Part shown: piece after piece, positions 25,381 to 33,727 of the stretch
Position numbering within the stretch: position 1 is the first letter of the stretch
Layout: the number at the start of each line of letters is the position of its first letter
Origin: Cloacibacillus sp.
Lineage (GTDB): Bacteria > Synergistota > Synergistia > Synergistales > Synergistaceae
DNA length: 49,215 nt
NCBI RefSeq assembly: GCF_020860125.1
Contig: NZ_JAJBUX010000087.1
Location: 1 to 49,215, forward strand
Reading direction: 5' to 3'
The notes under the pieces: model-generated
The model's input: the letters and a program-made list of their open reading frames with translations, nothing else
What the model was told of the DNA's origin: nothing
Databases searched by the model: none
Program-made: the position numbers and the translations under genes

Positions 25381-25910
25381 GTCTCAGAATCATCTCCGTA
25401 ACCGATCTTTATCTCCTTGCCGGCCTTGACCTCCGCTTTGGGGACCGCAAAGGCGAAATAACCGTCGCTCTTCGACGCCATGGGGCCAAAGGGATTCGTC
25501 ATACTCGAGGAGAGGATATCTCCCTTTTGCAGATGATAGCCGCCGACGAAGACCTGAGTGTAATCGAAATCCCATGGCTTGTAGACGTCGATGTGGGCGA
25601 TGAAGAGTCTCTTTTTACTGGTGGCGTCCGTACCGTAATACTGAGCCATATCATATACCCAAGGCTGCAGACGGCTGTCGGCGGCGATTGACTTGGAGAG
25701 TTTGTCGTCGACATAGATTATCTGCATCGCGCCGCGCGCGCCGAGCACCATATCGCCGAAACGCTCGCCTTCCACCCATATATCGGTCTGCCGCTCGTCT
25801 AAGAGCTCAGACACATCCTGCGTTTTATTGGAGGGACCGGCAAAGGCTATCTGGACCGAACATATCACAAACGCAACAATAGCGATGACCGCTGCAAATG
25901 ATTTTTTCAT
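25362..25910 (-). CDS. Secreted protein of unknown function
   Basis: A 182-residue protein. The ATG at 25910 has AAGGAG 6 nt upstream, preferred over the TTG at 25925. A clear signal peptide (KKSFAAVIAIVAFVICSVQIAFA, cut near residue 25) is followed by a soluble domain containing DIWVEGERFGDMVLGARGAMQ and the pair PWDFDYTQVFVGGYHLQKGD. I do not recognise the family. It heads a small coupled group with the zinc-ribbon and tsaD genes. Confidence 0.8.
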   Translation of the reverse strand: MKKSFAAVIAIVAFVICSVQIAFAGPSNKTQDVSELLDERQTDIWVEGERFGDMVLGARGAMQIIYVDDKLSKSIAADSRLQPWVYDMAQYYGTDATSKKRLFIAHIDVYKPWDFDYTQVFVGGYHLQKGDILSSSMTNPFGPMASKSDGYFAFAVPKAEVKAGKEIKIGYGDDSETWKVPK

Positions 25911-26206
25911 TTTGTTCTCCTTCAAAAAAGTTTTCAGCCGCAGAAGGGCTTTTGTCTTTAGCCCCCCTACAGCTGAATATCATAGCATAATATGGGCCGC
26001 GTTATATACTTTTTGCCCGCGGGAACCATGGCAAACGCATGAAAGTTGACAACAGCGCCCGTGCCGCCGGACAGCGTCATTTTTATCGCTATGTTCATCA
26101 AAAGACTCAATGAGTTTGCCCTGCTATGGGAACAGGGCGGACCATTCGGTTTTTTAATATCACCGTCCGCGATACGCCCAAGCGGAAGCCGCCGCGTTCC
26201 TCCGGC

Positions 26207-27580
26207 CTATAGGAAACGGTACGAACCGAGCCAGGAGCGCAGAAAGCGCCTGTACACCGACGCGCGGCGAAAATGCATCTCTTTTCCGATGAAGTAGCAT
26301 ATGGGGATAAGGAATATATAAAATTCCCAGCGGAGAGCCTCCACGCCGACACCGAGCAGCTTCAGAGGCACGGAGCATGAGAGGCACCAAGGCACCATCG
26401 GCGCGATGATCACCAGCGAGTTCTCCAGGTCGAGGGCAAGCTCTTCCTTCGGCTGGCCGCGCTTAGCGTACTGTTTTTTCAGGAGGGTGGCCGCCATGAT
26501 GCAGGAGGTTATCTGGCTGCAAAATATTCCCGAGGCAAAGAGGCTCGACAGTATCACGGTACATGATTTGCCGATACGCCGCATCATCGCCTCCACGATC
26601 TCGTTCAGCTGACGCAGGAGGCCGGAGACGGAGAGTATCTTCGCATAGGTGCTGGATATCGAGAGTATCATGATGATGCCGGCCATCGACACCAGGCCGC
26701 CGCCGTTCCAGATATCCCCCATGACCGCATCCTGCGGATAGTAGCCGAAGATTGCCGTATGAAGCAGCTCCGCGGCGCTCTCTCCCTGAATGGCGCAGGC
26801 GATGATGCAGGCCGCAGCCGAGCTTACGATCAGCGCGTATTTTACCCTGATCCTCATAAGCGGGAAGCAAAACATCACGGCGACCGGCAGCAGCGCCCAC
26901 CAACTGATCACAAAGTCCTTCTTTATCTCCGCGAGATATCCTGCGTTTGAGATATAGAGCGGGTTATTGAAAGAGAGGAAACAATAGGCGGCGATGCAGA
27001 CCGCCGTCGGGATCAGCGCGGTGCGGAGCATCCGGCTCACGTTGCCGTAAAGGTCCGTTTTGGTAAGCGCGGCGATGAGGTTCGCGCTCGAGGCGGTAGG
27101 CGAACAGCGGTCGCCAAAGTAGACGCCGGAAAGTATCGCGCCGGCGGCAAGCAGCTCGTTCACGCCGCCCGAGCGCGCGATGGCCATCAGGATGACGCCC
27201 GCGGTGCCGGCGACGCCGATGCTCGTGCCGAGGGCATAGGAGATAAAGCAGGTGAGAAGGAAGGCGATGAGGATAAAGAGCTTCGGCGTTATCAGACCTA
27301 CCCCGTGGTAGACAAAGAAGGCGATCACGCCGCCGGCGCGCCATTCGGCGGTCAGCAGCCCGATGAGAAGCAGTATCTCGATGACGAGCAGAGCCTCCTT
27401 CACGCCCAGCACGGAGGCCCGCAGTACTGTGGAGAGACGGCTGCCGCGGCGCATCGCGGCGGCGGCGAGCAGGATATAGCCCAAAATCATCGCATAGACC
27501 ATCTGGTAACTGTAGACCAGGCATACGGCGATAGAGGTAACAAAGAGGAGAAACGACAACAGAAAATACATAGAGCTCAC
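26207..27580 (-). CDS. nhaC: NhaC-family Na+/H+ antiporter
   Basis: A 457-residue transporter with about 11 helices. The segments SYALGTSIGVAGTAGVILM and GVYFGDRCSPTASSANLIAAL are characteristic of NhaC antiporters, the second carrying the charged and polar residues of the transport path. ISSTYAKILSVSGLL and FCSQITSCIMAATLL follow. It may exchange Na+ for H+; some NhaC members handle other solutes, such as malate or lactate. It stands alone between a secreted protein and murJ. Confidence 0.85.
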   Translation of the reverse strand: MSSMYFLLSFLLFVTSIAVCLVYSYQMVYAMILGYILLAAAAMRRGSRLSTVLRASVLGVKEALLVIEILLLIGLLTAEWRAGGVIAFFVYHGVGLITPKLFILIAFLLTCFISYALGTSIGVAGTAGVILMAIARSGGVNELLAAGAILSGVYFGDRCSPTASSANLIAALTKTDLYGNVSRMLRTALIPTAVCIAAYCFLSFNNPLYISNAGYLAEIKKDFVISWWALLPVAVMFCFPLMRIRVKYALIVSSAAACIIACAIQGESAAELLHTAIFGYYPQDAVMGDIWNGGGLVSMAGIIMILSISSTYAKILSVSGLLRQLNEIVEAMMRRIGKSCTVILSSLFASGIFCSQITSCIMAATLLKKQYAKRGQPKEELALDLENSLVIIAPMVPWCLSCSVPLKLLGVGVEALRWEFYIFLIPICYFIGKEMHFRRASVYRRFLRSWLGSYRFL

Positions 27581-27806
27581 TCAGCTTTCAAATATTTTTG
27601 AGATTTGCATCATTGTCGGCGTTCACAGGTTGTTTCACATGAGGCACGGCAGGCAAACGGGGCGAATGTTACCACCCTTTCGCCGCCCTGTACAGCCGTG
27701 TTGTTTTTCTTATGTCATCTGAACGAATAAGTATTCTGAATATAGAGACTTGTAAGCAGCGGGCGGAGAAGTTCCGCCGCCCATCTGTTTTCATTAAGCT
27801 GCGGCT

Positions 27807-29483
27807 CTATTGCCGTTTGGCCTTTCCGCCGGCCGCGTCCTTTATCCAGCGCCACTCGGGACAGCGCAGCGCCATCGTGGCGGCGGCGTAGATCAGGGCG
27901 CTGCCCGCCATCGCGGCCGCAAGCCAAAGCACCCGCAGGAGGAGCTTCGCCTCCACGGGATAGGGCAAAAGATACTTGAAGGCCAGCAGCGCGCCCACCA
28001 TCAGCGAAAGAGGCATCAACACCCTCCAGAGCCACTTTATCTCAAATATACCAAGCCGTTCGCCGATATTGCGCGAAAGCATCCAGGCGGCGAACAGGCT
28101 CGCGGAGGTAAAGGCCGCCGCCGAGGCCGCGGCGAGTCCCGCGTAGGCGAAGAGGCGCATCAGCACGACGCTCGCGCAGAGGTTCACGGCAACGGTGACG
28201 CCGGTGATCATCACGGCGGCGCGCGGCATGCGGCGCGCGTATATAGCGCGCATTATCACCGTGCTGCTAGCCATGCCCGGCAGCCCGAAGGCGTATAGAG
28301 AAAGCGCCGTCGCGGTGGCGTGCCACGCCCATTCGGAGAAAGCTCCCCGGTAAAAGAGTATGTGGACGACCTCGCTTGAGACGACGCAGAGTCCAGCCGC
28401 CATCGGCAGCACGACAAAGAGGTTGAAACGCATCGCGTCGCGGATAAAGTCGCGGAATTCCCCCATCTTGTTCGGGTCCTGCCGAGAAAGCATCGGCAGT
28501 ACCGCCTGAGATATAGCGATGACAAAGAGGCCGAGCGGCAGCTGAAGCACGCGGTCGGCATAGGTGAGCACCGATATCGAACCGGCGGACAGATAGGAGC
28601 CGAGCATCCGGCTGATCACGGGATTGAGCTGATTCAAAGAGAGTCCCGCCGCGTAGGGCAGGAAGAGCACCATCATGCTGCGCAGCTGCGGGTCGCGGCG
28701 GTTGGGCATCGCGGGACAGAGCCCCATCTTCAGCCTGCCGCACCAGTAGACCTGCAGAAACATATGAAAGGCCCCGCCTAGCAGCACCGCGACCGCGAGG
28801 TTCCAGATCGAGAGCCTGCTCCGCATCGCCAGCAGGAAGAGGATATAGACAAGGTTGCTGAGGGCGGGCGCGATAGCGGGGACAAAGAAGCTGCCCATGC
28901 TGTTCAGCACCCCCATCGCCAGCGCGCCGACTGATACCAGCATGAGGAAGGGGAACATTATACGCGTGAGCGAGATCGCGAGCAGACGCTCATGTGAGAC
29001 AAAGCCGGGAGCCATAATGTCTACGAAGAGCGGCGCGAAGATGAGGCCGACGGCAACGACAAGGCTGCAGCCAAATATCAGCACCGTCAAAGCCTCGTTC
29101 GCGAGCTTTCGCGCCCTGTCCTGACCGTCGGCGGAGAGGGTGCGGGAAAAGACCGGCACAAAGGAGGCGGAGAGCGCGCCCTCCGCAAGCAGCTGCCGCG
29201 CAAGGTTCGCGAGCGTATAAGCCACGAAGAAGGCGTCCAGCTGTCGCGTCGCGCCGAAGAGCGCTGCCGTGAGCATTTCGCGCACGAGTCCCAGCACGCG
29301 GCTCACGAGAGTTCCGGCCATCATGCGCATCGCATGAAAGACCATGCCGGTTAACGCATCCGGACGCTCGCCCCCTGTGGATTTTTTCTGAGCTTCTGTT
29401 TCGTTACAGGGAACGCCCTCCGCTTCGACGGACATCTCCTCCGTCTCCGGCGTGGAGGCGTTCTCTCTCGGGGCTTCCAACAT
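27807..29483 (-). CDS. murJ: Lipid II flippase MurJ
   Basis: A 558-residue MATE/MOP-superfamily protein with about 14 helices. ATG at 29483 overlaps the lptB TGA. A hydrophilic N-terminal tail of about 47 residues precedes the core, longer than usual. SRVLGLVREMLTAALFGA at the first helix and ARQLLAEGALSASFVPVFSR are classical MviN/MurJ signatures. It flips lipid II across the inner membrane for peptidoglycan synthesis, here in an operon with lptA and lptB. Confidence 0.96.
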   Translation of the reverse strand: MLEAPRENASTPETEEMSVEAEGVPCNETEAQKKSTGGERPDALTGMVFHAMRMMAGTLVSRVLGLVREMLTAALFGATRQLDAFFVAYTLANLARQLLAEGALSASFVPVFSRTLSADGQDRARKLANEALTVLIFGCSLVVAVGLIFAPLFVDIMAPGFVSHERLLAISLTRIMFPFLMLVSVGALAMGVLNSMGSFFVPAIAPALSNLVYILFLLAMRSRLSIWNLAVAVLLGGAFHMFLQVYWCGRLKMGLCPAMPNRRDPQLRSMMVLFLPYAAGLSLNQLNPVISRMLGSYLSAGSISVLTYADRVLQLPLGLFVIAISQAVLPMLSRQDPNKMGEFRDFIRDAMRFNLFVVLPMAAGLCVVSSEVVHILFYRGAFSEWAWHATATALSLYAFGLPGMASSTVIMRAIYARRMPRAAVMITGVTVAVNLCASVVLMRLFAYAGLAAASAAAFTSASLFAAWMLSRNIGERLGIFEIKWLWRVLMPLSLMVGALLAFKYLLPYPVEAKLLLRVLWLAAAMAGSALIYAAATMALRCPEWRWIKDAAGGKAKRQ

Positions 29484-30232
29484 CACCAGCTGAAGTCTTC
29501 GCCAAGGTAGAACTTGCGGGCGTCTTTGTTCTCGGTTATGTAATCGGGCTTACCCTCAAGGAATACCTTTCCCTCATAGATGAGATAGGCCCTGTCCGTT
29601 ATCGAAAGTGTCTCACGAACGTTATGGTCGGTGAGGAGTATGCCGTAGCCGCGGTCTTTAAGGTCGCGTATTATCGACTGGAGGTCGGCGACCGCGATCG
29701 GGTCGATGCCGCTGAAGGGCTCGTCCAGCAGTATGAAGAGCGGCTCCAGCGCGAGACAGCGCGCAATCTCAACGCGGCGGCGTTCGCCTCCGGAGAGGGC
29801 GACGGCCTTGGTATCGGCAAGATGGCTCAGCCCATATTCCCCAAGCAGATAGCTTATCTTGTCACCGCGCACGTCGCGCGGCACCCCCGATTCCTCAAGA
29901 ACTAGGTCAAGGTTCTGGCGCACGGTAAGGCTTCTGAATACCGAGGCCTCCTGCGGCAGATAGCCGATACCGGCGCGCGCGCGCTGGTACATCGGCTGGT
30001 TGGAGAGCTGCGTATCGCCAAGCCAGACGCTGCCGGAATCGGGCAGGATACGGCCTACGATCATGTAGAAGGTCGTACTTTTACCCGCGCCGTTCGGGCC
30101 GAGCAGTCCGATGATCTCGCCCTTCTTTATCTCGATGCTGACCTCATCGACGACGCGGCGTCCGCTAAAAGCCTTGACCAGTCTATCGGCGCGGAGTATC
30201 GGCGCGTTTTTTTCTATCGTCTGGCGGGCCAT
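29483..30232 (-). CDS. lptB: LPS export ABC ATPase LptB
   Basis: A 249-residue ATPase; ATG at 30232 overlaps the lptA stop (TAATG). Walker A is at about 45-53 (GPNGAGKST) and LSGGERRRVEIARCLA is the signature. FILLDEPFSGIDPIAV carries Walker B and the D-loop, followed by DHNVRETL. GYLPQEASVFRSLTV is typical of LptB. It powers LPS extraction with LptF/LptG. Shows that the organism has an LPS-bearing outer membrane. Confidence 0.96.
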   Translation of the reverse strand: MARQTIEKNAPILRADRLVKAFSGRRVVDEVSIEIKKGEIIGLLGPNGAGKSTTFYMIVGRILPDSGSVWLGDTQLSNQPMYQRARAGIGYLPQEASVFRSLTVRQNLDLVLEESGVPRDVRGDKISYLLGEYGLSHLADTKAVALSGGERRRVEIARCLALEPLFILLDEPFSGIDPIAVADLQSIIRDLKDRGYGILLTDHNVRETLSITDRAYLIYEGKVFLEGKPDYITENKDARKFYLGEDFSW

Positions 30233-31299
30233 TATTCTTCCACCCAACTTTTTTCCTGATCGGATAGCGGGGGCGTTTTCTTCTCCACAGCGGGCTTCTT
30301 GTCGGCGGAGGCCGGTTTTTCCAGAATTTCCGCCGGCGGCTCCTTTTTAGCGGGAGCGCCGCCCTTCGCCGTGCCAGAGTTTTCAGCGCCGTCATCTTTT
30401 TTCTTGGCCTTCTCCTCAACGACGAATACTATCTTTGAATTTCCCCTCGCCTCTATGTTGCGCGTGTCTTCGTGCACTACCATAGTATCGGCGGTCACGG
30501 TCTTGCCGTCGCTGCGCACGGCCTTCGTATTGCCGGAGATGACGACCGTCCCCCTTGCCTTTGAATAGACGGCCTTGTCGCCGGTGACCCGTGTCTTGAG
30601 TCCCTCGCGGTCCACATAGTCGAAGACCACGTTTTTATCAGCCACCATCTCCTGAAGGACCTCTTCTCCGCTCTTCGCGTCCTTGGCAAGGCGGCCCTCC
30701 ATAGTTTTAGCGGAGACGGCGAATTTCTGCACAAGGTCCTCATAACGGCGCACGTCCCGCGCCCAGAATTTATCCCCCGTCCTCGTCGCCTCGGCGGCCT
30801 TGAGGATCTTGTTCTGCAGAATGCCGTCGACATTGCCTCTGGCTTTGTAGTTTTCGGTGCCTATCTCCCAGAGCACATAGTCGGCGTTGAGCCTGTCCTT
30901 GGGGGCGCGCGTCAGCAACACATCACCGAAGGCCTCCACTGTGCCGTCGGTCTTTTTCGTCTTGTCTCCGGTCCAGGTGGCGCTCTCGGATTTCAGCGTC
31001 GCCTGCTGTTCGGGAAAGCTGCCGCTCACGTTGCCGCGGATCGTCATGATCTCTTTATCGGTGTTGCCCTCGGCCTCGTCGCCCTTGAGCACCGAGCCTT
31101 CCCGCGTTATTACGACTCTGCCCTTAGCGCGGGCGTCGCCGGTATTCACGTTATACTGGATGTCGTCGGCCGAGAGAGTATTCTGGCGCTTAACGGTCTC
31201 CGCGGGTGCCTCTGGAGCCGCCGCCGCCGGAAGGGCGGCGCACATCAGGCAGAGAGCCGCCGCGGCGCAAAGTCTTCGCAGTTTTTTTTCTATTATCAT
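30232..31299 (-). CDS. lptA: LptA/OstA-domain LPS transport protein, long form
   Basis: 355 residues from the ATG at 31299 (GAGGA 7 nt upstream). Signal peptide (about 6-28), then OstA-type beta-jellyroll repeats: LSADDIQYNVNTGDARAKGRVVI, and further on ARGTVVISGNTKAV and NIEARGNSKIVFVVEE. A proline/lysine-rich tail (about 295-350) ends it. Typical LptA is about 180 aa, so this form has an extended or doubled jellyroll bridge. It carries LPS across the periplasm. No lptC is seen beside it. Confidence 0.85.
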   Translation of the reverse strand: MIIEKKLRRLCAAAALCLMCAALPAAAAPEAPAETVKRQNTLSADDIQYNVNTGDARAKGRVVITREGSVLKGDEAEGNTDKEIMTIRGNVSGSFPEQQATLKSESATWTGDKTKKTDGTVEAFGDVLLTRAPKDRLNADYVLWEIGTENYKARGNVDGILQNKILKAAEATRTGDKFWARDVRRYEDLVQKFAVSAKTMEGRLAKDAKSGEEVLQEMVADKNVVFDYVDREGLKTRVTGDKAVYSKARGTVVISGNTKAVRSDGKTVTADTMVVHEDTRNIEARGNSKIVFVVEEKAKKKDDGAENSGTAKGGAPAKKEPPAEILEKPASADKKPAVEKKTPPLSDQEKSWVEE

Positions 31300-31429
31300 A
31301 GAGGATTCCTCTTTTCCGCTAAAGTAACAGCACACGGCAACCAGTGCCGGATGTTTTCAAGCGCATTTATTTTACATTATTTATCATGATATGTATTGAT
31401 TATTTTCAGTAAATAGAATTACGGTTATG

Positions 31430-32287
31430 CTATATCTTAGCCCTTCGCGCGCCGGCCTTCACACGATTGGCGATGATTGTGAATATTTCATGCAGAAAGA
31501 CGAAAAATTCCGTATCTTTCGGCGGTAAGGGCAGCGTGAGTCGGTAAGGGTAAGCGGTGGCGGCGGAGCGTATCGCCTCCGGCGTCCAGGGGTCGAGCAG
31601 CAGCAGCCAGCCGCGCCGCGAGGCCTCGTCGAGCGCCGCGCGCAGGGCGACGCTGTCTCCCGCGAGCCATCCGGCCCAGACTGATTCGGGAGGACGCACG
31701 ACTCCGGTTATCGACGAACGTACCCACGTCCCCTCCGCGCCGGTAAGGTCAAGCATATTTACGCCCGCGAGCAGATGCCTGCCGATACCCATTGTACTGT
31801 CGATACGCGACTGGAATTCCGCCAGCCTCCGCTGGTAATATGAATAATTTTTCTGATCGGCGGCGGCCATGATCTTCATGATCTCCTGCGCGATGAAAGG
31901 CAGCATCGCGGGGTCGAAAAAGGCCGCGCGCATCTTGTCTTCGCTCATCGGCCTCTTTTGGTAGAGCAGTCTGAGGTTCTTATTCTGAGTGCCGATCTTT
32001 AAGTGCGCGGCGTCATCCGGGTCAAAGGCGACCACCAGTTCACCGGCACGCGGACGCCCCGTGACTACGGTATTGCCCGCCTCGTTCCACGACGACAGCG
32101 CGCGTACCTGCGCCTGCCTGCCGCCGACAAAGGATGCGACCTCATAGAGCCACGGCGAAGTGACCGCGATCTTCATAACGCCCGCGGCTGCCGCCTCCGT
32201 ACCGCGGCAGCCGAAGATCAATATCAAAACGAAAGCCATAAAGCGCAGCATAAAAATCAGGCCGCGCCGCGGCGCTTTTTTCTTCAT
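31430..32287 (-). CDS. TroA/ZnuA-like periplasmic protein in the pyr operon
   Basis: A 285-residue exported protein; ATG directly follows the pyrE stop. The hydrophobic leader ends in IFGC, a weak lipobox. KIAVTSPWLYEVASFVGG resembles the TroA N-terminal strand; FFDPAMLPFIAQEIMKIMAAADQKNYSYYQRRLAEF resembles the ZnuA helix after HxWLDP, but the His ligands are missing. Late residues LTLPLPPKDTEFFVFL match the second lobe. It is thus a degenerate metal-binding protein or a binder of another ligand. No permease genes accompany it. Confidence 0.6.
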   Translation of the reverse strand: MKKKAPRRGLIFMLRFMAFVLILIFGCRGTEAAAAGVMKIAVTSPWLYEVASFVGGRQAQVRALSSWNEAGNTVVTGRPRAGELVVAFDPDDAAHLKIGTQNKNLRLLYQKRPMSEDKMRAAFFDPAMLPFIAQEIMKIMAAADQKNYSYYQRRLAEFQSRIDSTMGIGRHLLAGVNMLDLTGAEGTWVRSSITGVVRPPESVWAGWLAGDSVALRAALDEASRRGWLLLLDPWTPEAIRSAATAYPYRLTLPLPPKDTEFFVFLHEIFTIIANRVKAGARRAKI

Positions 32288-32887
32288 TTATTTCGCGTCT
32301 GGACGGCTCCCCGGCTTTACAAGGGGAAGCCCCTCTTTGCAGAGCGGGCACTCCTCCGCCGTGTAGGTGGCGAAACAGACCTTGACGAGCGACTTAAGAT
32401 CCCAGTCCGGCAGACAGTCGGGCGAACGGCGGTCGACGATGCTGCCTGAGGCGGCCCATTCCGCGCCCTCCGCGGCCAATATCTGCGCCGCTTCGCGCGA
32501 TGATTTGCCGGTCGTGCAGACATCCTCCACCAGAGCGAAGCGGAGTTTGCCGGGATGCGGGAATCTTTTAAGACGCATCTCGCCGTCGACCCTCTCGGTG
32601 AATATAAATGGCACGCCGAGCGCGCGGGCGACCTCGTGGCCGATTATCAGGCCGCCGAGGGCGGGGGAAAGGATAAAGTCCGGTTTCGCGGGCGCGAGCA
32701 GCTTCGCGAGCTCCTCGCCGGCATAGGCGGCGAACTTGGGATAGCGCAGCATCAGCGCGCACTGCATGTAATTGTTGCTGTGCAGTCCGGAGGTGAGCTT
32801 GAAGTGGCCCTGCAGATGCGCGCCGCTCTCCTTCATCATTTCCAGTATTTTTTTTGAAACTTCATTTTTTTTGCAGGAACAGCTCAT
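32288..32887 (-). CDS. pyrE: Orotate phosphoribosyltransferase
   Basis: A 199-residue enzyme. PRPP-binding loop FALVEDVCTTGKSSREA; substrate region SGLHSNNYMQCALML, SPALGGLIIGHEVAR and FTERVDGEMRLKR. Converts orotate plus PRPP to OMP. The C-terminal CPLCKEG tail is a Cys-pair extension common in this pyrE subclass. Its start abuts the pyrF stop (32887). Confidence 0.96.
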   Translation of the reverse strand: MSCSCKKNEVSKKILEMMKESGAHLQGHFKLTSGLHSNNYMQCALMLRYPKFAAYAGEELAKLLAPAKPDFILSPALGGLIIGHEVARALGVPFIFTERVDGEMRLKRFPHPGKLRFALVEDVCTTGKSSREAAQILAAEGAEWAASGSIVDRRSPDCLPDWDLKSLVKVCFATYTAEECPLCKEGLPLVKPGSRPDAK

Positions 32888-33594
32888 CAGCGCGAGACCT
32901 CCCCCAGAGTTTTCAGTATATCTTTCGCGGCCGCGATGGGATCGGCGGCCTCAAGTATCGGACGTCCGACGACGATGTATGAGGCGCCGGCCTCCGCCGC
33001 GTCCTTCGCGGTGGCGACGCGCGTCTGATCCTCGGTACTCACCTTTTTCGCGCGAATCCCCGGCACAACGCGCAGCAACTTTTCCGCGCGCCCCTTGAGA
33101 AGTTCGAGGTCGAGCGGCGAACAGACGATGCCGTCGAGTCCCGCGCGCTGAGCGGTCTCCGCGCGTCCGATCAGCGCCTGCTGCATGTCGCAGCCGGGAT
33201 GGACGTCGCTCCAGAGTTCGCCGCCGAGGCTCGTAAGCACGGTGATACCGAGCAGCTTCATGCGGCTGCCAGTCTTATCGCGCATCGCGACGCTGCGGGC
33301 CATCATCTCGTAGCCGCCGGAGGTGTGAATGGTAAGCGCCCAGAGGCCGAGCTCGGAGAGCGGCTCCACCGCCGAGGCCACCGTGTTGGGAATGTCGTGC
33401 AGTTTGAGGTCGAGAAAGAGCTCGTAGCCGCGGTCGATTATCTCCTTCGCGAAGGCGACGCCGCCGAGCGCGTAAAGGCGCGGCCCTACCTTAACATATT
33501 TTGTAGCTTTGTCGAGCCTGTCGAGAAAATCCCTCGCACCGTCAAGCGACGGCAGGTCAAGCGCCACAATGAGTCCGCATTTATTGTTATCCAT
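32887..33594 (-). CDS. pyrF: Orotidine 5'-phosphate decarboxylase
   Basis: 235 residues from the ATG at 33594 (GGAGGG upstream). Active-site Lys/Asp set: LFLDLKLHDIPNTV (D62, K64, D67). Other marks: IVALDLPSLDGA, GVTVLTS-like GITVLTSLGG and VVPGIRAK. Makes UMP. Between pyrC and this gene is a 14-bp perfect hairpin, whose 3' arm ends just upstream of the ribosome site. Confidence 0.97.
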   Translation of the reverse strand: MDNNKCGLIVALDLPSLDGARDFLDRLDKATKYVKVGPRLYALGGVAFAKEIIDRGYELFLDLKLHDIPNTVASAVEPLSELGLWALTIHTSGGYEMMARSVAMRDKTGSRMKLLGITVLTSLGGELWSDVHPGCDMQQALIGRAETAQRAGLDGIVCSPLDLELLKGRAEKLLRVVPGIRAKKVSTEDQTRVATAKDAAEAGASYIVVGRPILEAADPIAAAKDILKTLGEVSR

Positions 33595-33614
33595 ATATGT
33601 TCGTCCCTCCGTAC

Positions 33615-33651
33615 GACGATAGCACAACCGCGTCACAGTTGTGCTATCGTC
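33615..33651. promoter_or_regulatory. 14-bp perfect hairpin upstream of pyrF
   Basis: GACGATAGCACAAC (33615-33628) / GTTGTGCTATCGTC (33638-33651), loop 9 nt. On the minus strand it is followed by GTACGGAGGG, the pyrF ribosome site, not a T-run, so not a terminator. It may stabilise or punctuate the pyr mRNA, or mask the site. Confidence 0.65.
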
Positions 33652-33727
33652 AGTCTTTCAATATTATAACTTCATTACCGTCACTTGTGGCATACGGCGA
33701 ATTTTTATGCTGCGGGCGATATTTCCC

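Noticed and set aside
27758..27788. GGGCGG/CCGCC hairpin after murJ as terminator
   Set aside because: The stem is imperfect and neither side has a T-run; left out as unsupported.
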